Source: Micromonospora_H sonneratiae (GTDB lineage: Bacteria; Actinomycetota; Actinomycetes; Mycobacteriales; Micromonosporaceae). Taken from it: a DNA stretch of 64,000 nt. Every line of letters starts with the position of its first letter. Within the stretch, counting starts at the first letter, position 1. The position numbers and the translations under genes were made by a program. Shown one piece after another: positions 1 to 9,270 of this stretch. The stretch covers positions 62,001 through 126,000 of the forward strand of contig NZ_JBHTMP010000004.1 of NCBI RefSeq assembly GCF_042679305.1, in the 5' to 3' direction. Under the pieces are notes generated by a model, which saw nothing but the letters and a program-made list of their open reading frames with translations, was not told where the DNA came from and searched no databases.

Positions 1-2683
1 CCTGGAGCAGCGGTACGTAGACGACCGCCACCTGGAGCAGCAACGAAACGACGATCGCCGCCCACAGCAGTGGATTGGTGAACATGTTCCGGAAGGCGCT
101 GATCCGGTCGGATCGAGCGTTGAAGCAGTTGAACAGTTGCGCCAGCACCAGCGTGGTGAAGGCGGCGGTGCGGGCCCCGGTCAGGTCCGAGGTGCCGTCG
201 ATCAGACCGCCCGGCAGTTGGATGTCGAACGTCAGAAGGGTCACCAGGGCCATGATCAGCCCGATGAAACCGACCGCCCACCGCATCCCGGCGTCGATGA
301 TCTGGTCGCCCGGTCGGCGCGGAGGACGGCGCATGGTGTCAGCGGGCGGCGGATCGACACCCATGGCCAGCGCCGGACCCGTGTCGGTGAGCAGATTGAT
401 CCACAGGATCTGCGTCGCGAGCAGTGGCACGGCGATGCCCTCGCCCCGGTCGAGACCGATGACCCCGGCCAGCAGGACCCCGAGGAGCATCGTCAGCACC
501 TCGCCGATGTTCGAGGACAGCAGGTAGCGGAGGAACGAGCGGATGTTGGCGAGGATTCCGCGACCCTCCCGGATGGCCCGGATTATCGTCGCGAAGTTGT
601 CATCGGCGAGGATCATCTTCGCCGCTTCCTTGGTGACGTCGGTGCCCGTACGGCCCATGGCGATCCCGATGTCGGCCGTCTTCAAGGCGGGCGCGTCGTT
701 CACCCCGTCACCGGTCATCGCCACCACGTTGCCGTCGGACTGAAGGGCGTCGACCAGTCGCAGCTTGTGCTCGGGGGCCACCCGGGCATAGACGGACCGG
801 GTCCGGGTGGTCTGGCGCAGGCTCTCGTCGTCCAGGCGGTCCAGCTCCACGCCGGTCACCGCAGGCTCCCCGGCGGGGACGATGCCGAGTTCGGCAGCGA
901 TCCGGGCGGCCGTGCGGGGGTGGTCCCCGGTAATCATCATCACGCGGACCCTGGCCCGTTGGGCCTCGGTGACCGCGTCACGCGTCTCGGCCCGTGGCGG
1001 GTCGATCATTCCGACCACCCCGGCGTACACCAGGTCCTGCTCGAGTGGCTCCACGTCGGCCGGGAGCGTCTTTGCCTCGATCGGTCGATAGGCGACGGCC
1101 AACGGACGCAACGCCTCGTCGGCCAACTGCTCCACCGCGGTCAGGATGCGGTGGCGGCGGTCGTCGGTGAGCGGGTGTGTCTGCCCGGCCACCCGCTCGC
1201 GGGTGCACCGGGCCAGCAGCACGTCCGGTGCCCCCTTCGTCACCACGGTGATCCGGCCCTCGCGCGTCGAGTCGGACTCGAAGCTGCTCATCAGCTTGCG
1301 TTCGGACGTGAAGGGGATCTCGCCCACCCGATGGAACCGGCTGCTCCGTACGGCGCTGAGCTCGCCCATCTTGCGCTCGGCTACCAGGAACGCCACCTCG
1401 GTCGGGTCCCCGCGTACCGCCCATGTTCCGTCCTCCCGGGTCAGGCTGGCGTCGTTGGCCAGACTGCCGCCGCCGAGGACGGCCCGCACCTCGTCCAACA
1501 GGGCACCCTCGTCGGTCGGCTGGCCGCGGACGACCACCTCACCGTCGGTCTGATAACCGGTACCGGTCACCTCGACCTCACCGGAGGCGGTCACCACCCG
1601 GCGGATCGTCATCTCGTTCCGGGTGAGCGTGCCCGTCTTGTCCGAGCAGATGACCGTGGCCGAGCCGAGCGTCTCCACCGACGGCAGTTTCTTGAGGATC
1701 GCCTGATGCTGGGCCATGCGCCGGACACCGAGCGCCAGTACGACCGAGAGGATGGCGGGCAGACCCTCCGGTACGGCGGCCACGGCCAGCGACACGCCGA
1801 TGAGGAGCACATCGAGGATCTCGGCGGTGCCCCTGACGTCCGCGGTGAGGAGGATGGCACCCACCACCACGAGCGCGATCACGATGACGACCCGGCCGAG
1901 CAGGCGGGCCACCCGGACGATCTCACGTTGCAGCGGGGTACGTTCCTCCTCGGTCTCGGCCAGCAGGCGGGCGATCTTGCCCATTTCGGTGGCCATGCCG
2001 GTGGCGGTCACCAGTGCACGGCCGCGCCCACGGGTCACGCCCGTTCCGTTGAACACCATGTTGACCCGGTCGCCGAGGCCGACCGGACCCGGTAGCGGGT
2101 CGGTCTGCTTGACGGAGGGCTCGCTCTCACCGGTCAGGGTGGCCTCGGCCACCTGTAGCGATGCCGCCATGACGAGTCGCCCGTCCGCGCTCACCGCCTC
2201 ACCCTCGGCGAGGAGCAGTACGTCGCCGGGCACCACCTCGGCAGCGGGAACGTCGATCGTCGTACCGTCGCGCACCACGGTCGAGGTCGGCGTGGCCATT
2301 CGCTGTAGCGCGGCCACCGCGGCTTCGGCGCGAGCCTCCTGCACGAAGCCGAGCACCGCGTTCGCGATGAGGATGACGGCGATCACCAACGCCTCGAGCG
2401 GTGGCCCCTGGGCACCCTCCACCAGCCAGGCCGCCGTGGAGATCACCACGGCACCGATCAACAGGTAGACCAGCGGATCGGCGAACTGGGCGAGAAGCTT
2501 GCGCCACGCGGGCATCCGCGCCGGCGGCTCAAGCTCGTTCGGTCCCCATTCACCCAGGCGGGCCGCTGCCTCCGCCGCCGTGAGTCCACGATCCGGATCG
2601 GTACGGAGGCGAGCGGCGAGCTCCATGGTGTCGAGCAGCGAGGGGTCCTCGTCAAGCCCGAATGCGCCCCCCATGTCCGCCAT
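1..2683 (-). CDS. P2-type cation (Ca2+)-transporting ATPase, 3' end cut by window edge
   Basis: This integral membrane pump uses ATP to move a cation, most likely Ca2+, across the cytoplasmic membrane. About 894 codons are present and the C-terminus lies outside the window. The translation shows the N-terminal cation-ATPase domain, the actuator motif TGES (about residues 184-187), the Ca2+-ATPase-type membrane motif PEGLP (about 305-309), the phosphorylation site DKTGTLT with the acceptor Asp at about 348, and the hinge motif TGDGVNDAP. C-terminal membrane helices with the TDTGPALAMG segment follow. The ATG start is the first in-frame one after the dnaE stop, 74 bases away, so the gene may be read with dnaE. 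Substrate is inferred from family only. Confidence 0.93.
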   Translation of the reverse strand, partial: MADMGGAFGLDEDPSLLDTMELAARLRTDPDRGLTAAEAAARLGEWGPNELEPPARMPAWRKLLAQFADPLVYLLIGAVVISTAAWLVEGAQGPPLEALVIAVILIANAVLGFVQEARAEAAVAALQRMATPTSTVVRDGTTIDVPAAEVVPGDVLLLAEGEAVSADGRLVMAASLQVAEATLTGESEPSVKQTDPLPGPVGLGDRVNMVFNGTGVTRGRGRALVTATGMATEMGKIARLLAETEEERTPLQREIVRVARLLGRVVIVIALVVVGAILLTADVRGTAEILDVLLIGVSLAVAAVPEGLPAILSVVLALGVRRMAQHQAILKKLPSVETLGSATVICSDKTGTLTRNEMTIRRVVTASGEVEVTGTGYQTDGEVVVRGQPTDEGALLDEVRAVLGGGSLANDASLTREDGTWAVRGDPTEVAFLVAERKMGELSAVRSSRFHRVGEIPFTSERKLMSSFESDSTREGRITVVTKGAPDVLLARCTRERVAGQTHPLTDDRRHRILTAVEQLADEALRPLAVAYRPIEAKTLPADVEPLEQDLVYAGVVGMIDPPRAETRDAVTEAQRARVRVMMITGDHPRTAARIAAELGIVPAGEPAVTGVELDRLDDESLRQTTRTRSVYARVAPEHKLRLVDALQSDGNVVAMTGDGVNDAPALKTADIGIAMGRTGTDVTKEAAKMILADDNFATIIRAIREGRGILANIRSFLRYLLSSNIGEVLTMLLGVLLAGVIGLDRGEGIAVPLLATQILWINLLTDTGPALAMGVDPPPADTMRRPPRRPGDQIIDAGMRWAVGFIGLIMALVTLLTFDIQLPGGLIDGTSDLTGARTAAFTTLVLAQLFNCFNARSDRISAFRNMFTNPLLWAAIVVSLLLQVAVVYVPLLQ

Positions 2684-2757
2684 TCTTCTGTGGTGGGAAC
2701 ACCGACCGCAGTCGAACCGGAAGTCCTGCCGTACGGCCGGCGGTGATCAGGGACCGG

Positions 2758-5700
2758 TCACTCCAGTGCGCCTGCCCCGAGTAGACCCTTGATCTCCGAC
2801 CGGAAGTTGATGTCCGGGCTCACGCTGTGCCCACCCAGGGCCAACCGGATCACCTTTCCGCCCCGGCTGCGCAACCGGACCTGAAGCGGAGACTGACCCT
2901 CGTGCCGCTCGACGATGTTGTGCAGTTCCTCGGCGAGTGCGGGAGTCACCTTCTCGGTCTGGATCGTGAGCACCACCGGCGGGTTGGCCGCCAACTCGTG
3001 CTCGCTGATCTCCAGTACGGCCATGTCGGTCACGGCCACGTTGCGGCTGTCCTCACGCTGGTTCACCCGGCCCTTGATCGCGACCACCGCGTCCTCGACG
3101 ATCGCATCGGCCAACAGTTCGTAGGTGTTCGGGAAGAACAGCACCTCGACCGAGCCGCTCAGGTCCTCCAGGGTGGCCACCGCCCAGACCTTCCCCGCCT
3201 TCGTCATCCTGCGTTGCGTGCCGGTGAGCAGCCCGGCGAGCGCCACCGTCGCCCCGTCGGACAGTTGCTCGCTGTCGGCCACCACCGCGGTGGAATGCTC
3301 ACTGTTGCGGGCCAGCACCCGTTCGGCCCCGGCCAGCGGGTGGCTGGACACGTACAGGCCGAGCATTTCCCGTTCGAGCGCCAGGAGTTCCCGTCGTGGC
3401 CACTCCTGATCACTGATCGCGAAGTCCAGGCCGGTGATGCCCTCCGCCTGGTCGTTGTTGAACCCGTCGCCGAACAGGTCGAACTGGCCCTCGGTCTCCT
3501 TCCGCTTGATCGGTACGACCGCGTCGATGGCGTCGGCGTGTCCTTCGAACAACCCCCGCCGGGTGTGTTTGAGCGAGTCGAACGCACCCGCCTTGATCAG
3601 TGATTCCACGACGCGCTTGTTGCAGACCGTGAGCTCGCTCTTGCTGAGGAAGTCGGGGAACGTCTCGTAACGGCCCTTCGCCTTGCGGGTGGCGACGATC
3701 GACTCGACCACGTTCGCACCGACGTTGCGTACCCCGCCGAGGCCGAAGCGGATGTCCTCGCCGACGGCGGAGAACCGCAGGTTCGACTCGTTGACGTCGG
3801 GGGAGAGCACCTTGATGCCCATCGCCCGGCACTCGGCCAGGTAGACGGCCATCTTGTCCTTGTTGTCCCCGACGGAGGTCAGGAGGGCGGCCATGTACTC
3901 GGCCGGGTAGTTGGCCTTCAGGTAGGCCGTCCAGTACGACACCAGCGCGTACGCGGCGGCGTGCGACTTGTTGAACGCGTAGCCGGCGAACGGGAGGATG
4001 GTGTCCCACAGCGCCCGGACAGCCTCGTCGGAGAAGCCCATGGACAGCATGCCGGCCCGGAAACCCTCGAACTCCTTGGCCAGCACCTCCGGCTTCTTCT
4101 TACCCATCGCCTTCCGGAGCACGTCTGCGCGGCCCATGGTGTAGCCGGCGACCTTCTGGGCGATGAACATGATCTGCTCTTGGTAGACGATCAGACCGTA
4201 CGTCTCGGCCAGGATGTCCTGCAGCGGCTCCTCCAGCTCCGGGTGGATCGACTTGATCTCCTGGCGGCCGTTCTTCCGGTCGGCGTAGTCGTTGTGGGCG
4301 TTGACACCCATCGGACCGGGTCGGTAGAGGGCACCGACCGCGATGATGTCCTCGAACGTGGTGGGCCGCATCCGGCGCAGAAGTTCCCGCATCGGCCCGC
4401 CGTCGAGCTGGAACACCCCCAGGGTGCCGCCCCGGGCCAGCAACTCGTAGGTCGTGGGGTCGTCGGTGGTCAGCCGGTCGAGGTCGATGTCCAGACCCCG
4501 GTTCGCACGGACGTTGTCGATCGCGTCGCCCATGACGGTCAGGTTCCGCAGCCCGAGGAAGTCCATCTTCAGCAGGCCGACGGCCTCACACGACGGGTAG
4601 TCCCAGCCGGTGATGATCGACCCGTCCTCCCGGGCCCACAGCGGCACGCTCTCCACCAGGGGTGAGCTGGACAGGATCACCGCGCAGGCGTGCACACCGG
4701 CCTGCCGGATCAGCCCCTCCAGGCCCCGGGCGGTCTCGAACACGGTGCTGATCTCGGACTCCTCCTCGATCAGCTTCCGGATCTCGGTGGCTTCCTTGTA
4801 GCGGGGGTGGTTGGGGTCGACGATGCCCTTGAGCGGGATGTCGGAGCCCAGCACGGCCGGCGGCATGGCCTTGGTGATCCGGTCACCCAACGCGTACGGG
4901 AAGCCGAGCACCCGGGTCGCGTCCTTGATCGCGGCCTTCGCCTTGATCGTGCCGTAGGTGATGACCTGCGCGACCCGGTCCGCGCCGTACTTCTCGGTGG
5001 CGTAGCGGACCATCTCGCCGCGCCGGCGGTCGTCGAAGTCGATGTCGATGTCGGGCATCGAGGCACGTTCCGGGTTCAGGAACCGCTCGAACAGCAGACC
5101 GTTCGCGATGGGGTCGATGTTGGTGATGCCGAGGACATAGGCGACGAGGCTGCCGGCGGCGGACCCACGACCCGGACCGACCCGGATACCGATCTCGCGG
5201 GCGTGGCTGACCAGGTCACCGACGACGAGGAAGTAGGCGGGGAAGCCCTTCTCGGTGATGACGCCCAGCTCGTAGTCGAGTCGCTCCTGGTAGCCGTCCG
5301 GAACGCCGTCCGGGAATCGACGCCGCAGGCCGGTGGCGGTCTCGTGACGTAGCCAGCTCTCCTGGGTGTGCCCTTCGGGTACGTCGAAGACGGGCATCCG
5401 GTCGACGAGGTCGAACACCTCGGCGTAGGACTCCACCCGTTCGGCGATGAGCAGCGTGTTGTCACAGGCCCCGGGGAGCACGTTGTCCCAGGTCGTACGC
5501 ATTTCCTCGGCGGCCTGGAGGTAGTAGGTGTCGCCGTCGAACTTGAACCGGTTCGGGTCGTTCATCGTCGACCCGGACTGCACACACAACAGCACCTCGT
5601 GGCGGCGGGCCTCGTCCCGCGTCACGTAGTGGGAGTCGTTGGTGGCCACCGGTGGGATGTTCAGCTTGCGGCCGATCTCGAGGAGGTCCTCGCGGATCCG

Positions 5701-6294
5701 GCGCTCGATGTCGAGGCCGTGATCCATGACCTCCAGGAAGAAGTTCTCCTTACCGAAGATGTCCTGGTAGGCGCTGGCGGCCTTCAGGGCCTCGTCGAAC
5801 TGCCCCAGCCGCAGCCGGGTCTGTACCTCGCCGGAGGGGCAGCCGGTGGTGGCGATGACGCCCTCGGAGTGCTCGGCGATCAGGTCCCGGTCCATCCGGG
5901 GCTTGCGGTAGTAACCGGTGAGGCTGGCATCGGTGGAGAGCTTGAACAGGTTGCGCAGACCGGTGGAGTTGGCGGCCCACATGGTCATGTGGGTGTAGGC
6001 ACCGCCACCGGCCAGGTCGTCGCGGCGCTGCTCCGGCGTACCCCAGAAGACCGGCTTTTTGAACGTCCGGTCGCCCGGCGCGAGGTACGCCTCGATCCCG
6101 AGGATCGGCTTCACCCCGGAGTCCTTCGCCGCGTTGTAGAAGCTGTACGCGCCGAACATGTTGCCGTGGTCGGTCATCGCCAGCGCGGTCTGGCCGAGCC
6201 GGGCGGCTTCGGCGAACAGGGGTTTGTGCTGGGCGGCCCCGTCGAGCATCGAGTACTCGGTGTGGGTGTGTAGATGTACGACCTGGTCAGGCAC
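2758..6294 (-). CDS. dnaE: DNA polymerase III alpha subunit
   Basis: This is the replicative polymerase catalytic subunit, 1178 residues, typical of actinobacterial DnaE1. The N-terminal PHP domain begins with the HLHTHTEYSMLDG motif. The polymerase active site motif PDIDIDFDD lies at about residues 414-422. The finger, beta-binding and OB-fold regions follow to the end. The GTG start at 6294 is preferred because GAGGGGGAG lies just upstream; a TTG eight codons earlier would add residues before the conserved PHP start. The gene is intact with no inserted intein. A Ca2+-ATPase gene follows on the same strand. Confidence 0.97.
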   Translation of the reverse strand: MPDQVVHLHTHTEYSMLDGAAQHKPLFAEAARLGQTALAMTDHGNMFGAYSFYNAAKDSGVKPILGIEAYLAPGDRTFKKPVFWGTPEQRRDDLAGGGAYTHMTMWAANSTGLRNLFKLSTDASLTGYYRKPRMDRDLIAEHSEGVIATTGCPSGEVQTRLRLGQFDEALKAASAYQDIFGKENFFLEVMDHGLDIERRIREDLLEIGRKLNIPPVATNDSHYVTRDEARRHEVLLCVQSGSTMNDPNRFKFDGDTYYLQAAEEMRTTWDNVLPGACDNTLLIAERVESYAEVFDLVDRMPVFDVPEGHTQESWLRHETATGLRRRFPDGVPDGYQERLDYELGVITEKGFPAYFLVVGDLVSHAREIGIRVGPGRGSAAGSLVAYVLGITNIDPIANGLLFERFLNPERASMPDIDIDFDDRRRGEMVRYATEKYGADRVAQVITYGTIKAKAAIKDATRVLGFPYALGDRITKAMPPAVLGSDIPLKGIVDPNHPRYKEATEIRKLIEEESEISTVFETARGLEGLIRQAGVHACAVILSSSPLVESVPLWAREDGSIITGWDYPSCEAVGLLKMDFLGLRNLTVMGDAIDNVRANRGLDIDLDRLTTDDPTTYELLARGGTLGVFQLDGGPMRELLRRMRPTTFEDIIAVGALYRPGPMGVNAHNDYADRKNGRQEIKSIHPELEEPLQDILAETYGLIVYQEQIMFIAQKVAGYTMGRADVLRKAMGKKKPEVLAKEFEGFRAGMLSMGFSDEAVRALWDTILPFAGYAFNKSHAAAYALVSYWTAYLKANYPAEYMAALLTSVGDNKDKMAVYLAECRAMGIKVLSPDVNESNLRFSAVGEDIRFGLGGVRNVGANVVESIVATRKAKGRYETFPDFLSKSELTVCNKRVVESLIKAGAFDSLKHTRRGLFEGHADAIDAVVPIKRKETEGQFDLFGDGFNNDQAEGITGLDFAISDQEWPRRELLALEREMLGLYVSSHPLAGAERVLARNSEHSTAVVADSEQLSDGATVALAGLLTGTQRRMTKAGKVWAVATLEDLSGSVEVLFFPNTYELLADAIVEDAVVAIKGRVNQREDSRNVAVTDMAVLEISEHELAANPPVVLTIQTEKVTPALAEELHNIVERHEGQSPLQVRLRSRGGKVIRLALGGHSVSPDINFRSEIKGLLGAGALE

Positions 6295-6335
6295 GCCCGA
6301 CTCCCCCTCGCCCCGCAAGATCGAACATGGCTCCA

Positions 6336-6361
6336 GACGAGCCTATAGCCACTAGCTCGTC
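6336..6361. promoter_or_regulatory. Inverted repeat in the dnaE leader
   Basis: GACGAGC (6336-6342) and GCTCGTC (6355-6361) form a 7-bp inverted repeat about 40 bases upstream of the dnaE start. On the minus strand the spacer contains TATAGG, which could serve as a -10 element. Role is inference; it could be a promoter-embedded operator or chance. Confidence 0.3.
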
Positions 6362-6486
6362 GGGCTGGAGAGACCCGCCGTGTTGTGAGACGCACCAGTT
6401 TTCGACCGGGTACGGCCCGCCGTACTGCTGCCCCCGCAGGCGTACGCCGACCTGCTCGACGGCACGTCCGGGCAACGGGAGTTGAC

Positions 6487-8007
6487 CTAGAGCCGACGGA
6501 TCCGGGCCAGCCAGGCAGGCAGGTCGCCCGTCTCCCCGTTCCGGCCGACGACGCCCCGATAGTGGGCCGCCCGCAGGTCTTCGAGGGCCCATCCCTCGCC
6601 GAACGCCTCCCGGATGGCCGTATCACTGACCTGTGGCCCGTACCCCGGGCCGTCGTCGGACAGGGCAAGCACGTGTACCAGGGCACCCGGGCGGCAGGCC
6701 CGGTGGAGGCTGCGCACATACCGGGTGCGGTCCCCGGGCTCGAACACGTGGAACAGCGCGCTGTCGAGGATACAGTCGTACCTGGCCTCGTCGCCCAGGT
6801 CCAACGCGTCCGCGACCTCGAACCGGGCGGCGACTCCGCGCTCGGCCGCCTTGGCACCGGCCTGTACGACCGCCTCCGTCGAGAAGTCGACGCCGTGTAC
6901 GTCGTAACCGAGTCGGGTGAGGTGGATCGTGTGTTCACCGGTGCCACAGCCCACGTCGAGCACCGTTCCCCGCAGCCAGCCGTCTCGCTCCAGGGCGACG
7001 ACGGCCGGTTGTGGGCCGCCGATCTCCCAGGGGGCGAACTGTGACCGGTAGGCCTCGTCGAAGACCGAACGCGCCGAGGCCGTCTCGTCGTCCTGACCGG
7101 CGGCCTCCTCAGCCCTGGCCGCTGCGGCTGCGGTCAGTTCCTGGGCGTGTGCCAGCAACTCCCGGGCGTCGGCGAGGTCTGCCTCGGTCGGGGCGTCGTC
7201 CTGGGTCAGTCTGCGTCGCCAGTAGCCGCTGAAGTCGATCGCCCGCTTGTCCACGCCACGCTCGTCGACGAGGTGCCGGCGCAGTGCCCGTACCGTGCCC
7301 GCCTCACCGGCCAGCCACGCGAACACGGAGCCCGGTGGGAACGACGCCGTGCGTACGGCGTCGAGCAGGCCCTGGTTCCGGCCCGCCTGCGCCTCGCCCC
7401 GGTGCAGCCAGTGCACGGTCACGTCGCCCCGGGTCGGGAGGTGCTGCTCCTCGGCCGGGCCGTCCACCTCGACGTACGCCACCGTCCGCACCCCCGCAGG
7501 CAGCCACTCGATCAGGGTGCCGATCGCCGGCAGCGCCGATTCGTCACCGACCAGCAGGAACCAGTCCGCCTCGGTGACCGCGGTGGCGAGGGGGACCGGC
7601 CGGGCGAACGCCGGTGCCGGGCCGAACATGCCGAGTGTGTCGCCGGGTTTCGCCGATTGCGCCCACCGGGTCGCCGGGCCGGCGTCGCAGTGCAGCACGA
7701 AGTCGACGTCGATCGTGTCATCGTGCCGGTGGTACGCCCGGATGGTGTAGCTGCGCATCCAGGGCCGCTCATGCTCAGGTATCGCGGTGTACGCCGCGTA
7801 CCACCGCATCATGTCGTCGTCCGGTTCGGGTAGCGGCAGAACCGGACTGGCCTGGCCCGGCCTCGGGAAGTACAACTTCACCTGCTGGTCGGGGCCGTCG
7901 AGGGGCAACGTGCCGAGATCGTCGCCGGTGAAGGTGACCCGGGCCATGTGGGGCGTGACCCGGCGGACGTCGACGACCCGGATGAACTGGACTGGCAGGC
8001 GCTCCAT
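6487..8007 (-). CDS. Siderophore-interacting FAD/NAD(P)H reductase fused to a SAM methyltransferase
   Basis: The protein has 506 residues in two parts. Residues 1 to about 285 are a siderophore-interacting protein: FAD-binding barrel with the RSYTIRAY motif, then the SIP domain with LVGDESALPAIG and the closing GYWRRRL. Members release iron by reducing ferric siderophores. After an Ala/Glu-rich linker (LAHAQELTAAAAARAEEAA) comes a class I methyltransferase with motif I VLDVGCGTGEH and an acidic residue at the next strand (HGVDFS). The ATG at 8007 follows a GGAG; longer upstream starts would add an unconserved 44 residues. The methyl acceptor is unknown. No iron-box operator was recognised upstream. 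Confidence 0.9.
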   Translation of the reverse strand: MERLPVQFIRVVDVRRVTPHMARVTFTGDDLGTLPLDGPDQQVKLYFPRPGQASPVLPLPEPDDDMMRWYAAYTAIPEHERPWMRSYTIRAYHRHDDTIDVDFVLHCDAGPATRWAQSAKPGDTLGMFGPAPAFARPVPLATAVTEADWFLLVGDESALPAIGTLIEWLPAGVRTVAYVEVDGPAEEQHLPTRGDVTVHWLHRGEAQAGRNQGLLDAVRTASFPPGSVFAWLAGEAGTVRALRRHLVDERGVDKRAIDFSGYWRRRLTQDDAPTEADLADARELLAHAQELTAAAAARAEEAAGQDDETASARSVFDEAYRSQFAPWEIGGPQPAVVALERDGWLRGTVLDVGCGTGEHTIHLTRLGYDVHGVDFSTEAVVQAGAKAAERGVAARFEVADALDLGDEARYDCILDSALFHVFEPGDRTRYVRSLHRACRPGALVHVLALSDDGPGYGPQVSDTAIREAFGEGWALEDLRAAHYRGVVGRNGETGDLPAWLARIRRL

Positions 8008-8225
8008 CGGCACTCCAAGGATTGCGGGCAGGCGAAATCGACCACTGCCTGGCGGGATTTCCAGCCTCAATTCTTTCATTGAACTTCGCTGTGAGACTTT
8101 TCCAAGAAAGGCGAATGCCGCGAGCGTGGGAGCCGCCAAAAAGTCTCAAAGGACGCGGCAAGGTGGTGGGGGCGTGGAGGACCTGCCTGGTCGGTCGGCC
8201 AGGGATCAGTCCGATGTGGATGTGG

Positions 8226-9023
8226 TCAGAGGTCGGTGACGATCACGTCGAGCTGCCGTGGGCGGCCGGTGGCCGACGGCTGTTCCTCCACCGTGTACTT
8301 GAGGTCCCGCAGTGCCACGACCAGTTCCTCCGGCGATCGTGGTCGGACTCCGGCGGTCAGCAGGTTCCGGACCAGCTGGCCCTTGGTGGCCTTGTTGAAG
8401 TGACTGACCACCGAGCGGGTGACCACCCCGGCGACCTCCCGCTCGCTCACCACCCGGACCGTCACCGTACGTTCGGCCAACTCGCCGGTGGGCCGCCACA
8501 TCGCCGAGTAACCGGCGGACCGGAGGTCCAGTACCGGCCCATCCCCGGCAGCCTGGGCCATCGTCGCTGCCATGGCCGTACGCCAGTAGCTGCCCAGCGT
8601 CCCCGGCCCCGGCAGGTTGACGCCGATCGAGCAGCGGTAGGCCGGGATCCGGTCGGCGAGGTGCAGCGCGCCCCACAGCCCGGAGAAGACGAGGATCGAC
8701 CGGCGGGCCAGTCGGCGGGCGGGTGTCGGGAGGGTGGCGGGTTCCAACGCGTCGTACAGCACGCCGGTGTAGATCCGCTCGGCCATCGCCGTCGGGGCCT
8801 GGCGGAGACGCGCGTTACGGGCCACCTCGGCACCCTGGCCCGGGCTCAACCCAAGGACGGTACGGGCAGCGTCGCCGTCCGGTGCGGCGCAGAGGTCAAC
8901 CAACGACTCCAACACCCGTTCGCGGGCCGGGGTGAGTTCCGGTAGCGACAGGGCGGCCAGATCCAGCGGGGCACCCGACCTAGGGGCGGTCTTGCCTTCC
9001 GAGGGGGGTAGCAGGACGAGCAC
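8226..9023 (-). CDS. yaaA: YaaA-family peroxide stress protein (UPF0246)
   Basis: The protein has 265 residues, close to the 258 of E. coli YaaA, which lowers free iron and limits oxidative DNA damage under peroxide. It opens with the family signature LVLLPPSEGK and keeps the internal SGLWGALHLADRIPAYR and HFNKATKGQLVRNLL segments and the C-terminal DVIVTDL. The start is the GTG at 9023, seven bases after AGGAG; an upstream extension of the open frame has no conserved content. It is divergent from the KimA-like gene. Confidence 0.93.
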   Translation of the reverse strand: MLVLLPPSEGKTAPRSGAPLDLAALSLPELTPARERVLESLVDLCAAPDGDAARTVLGLSPGQGAEVARNARLRQAPTAMAERIYTGVLYDALEPATLPTPARRLARRSILVFSGLWGALHLADRIPAYRCSIGVNLPGPGTLGSYWRTAMAATMAQAAGDGPVLDLRSAGYSAMWRPTGELAERTVTVRVVSEREVAGVVTRSVVSHFNKATKGQLVRNLLTAGVRPRSPEELVVALRDLKYTVEEQPSATGRPRQLDVIVTDL

Positions 9024-9270
9024 GGGGACACTCCTCGGCGTCGGTGCGGTGACCTCGATGGCCGGACACCGCAGGTCGCAGGCCCGCCAAGGGTACGTCC
9101 TCCGCGGTGGCCGCCTGCAGACCTCACCGCCCGAGACCCGTACCGGTAGACCGTGGCCCAAGTCGGGCATATGACGACACGTACCATGATTTAGGGCATG
9201 AGTTGACGTTGGGTGGTCGACCTGACGTGAGGCCAGTTGCCCGACGGGCAGCCAGGAGGACAGGGACGGG

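Noticed and set aside
137..2095. Long plus-strand open frame opposite the cation ATPase
   Set aside because: It is rich in Arg, Gly, His and Asp and has no domain; the minus strand reads a clear P-type ATPase with DKTGT, TGES and TGDGVNDAP, so this is a GC-driven shadow.
9024..9270. c-di-AMP (ydaO) riboswitch upstream of the KimA-like gene
   Set aside because: I could not identify the conserved ydaO core blocks; the region reads as a short divergent leader.
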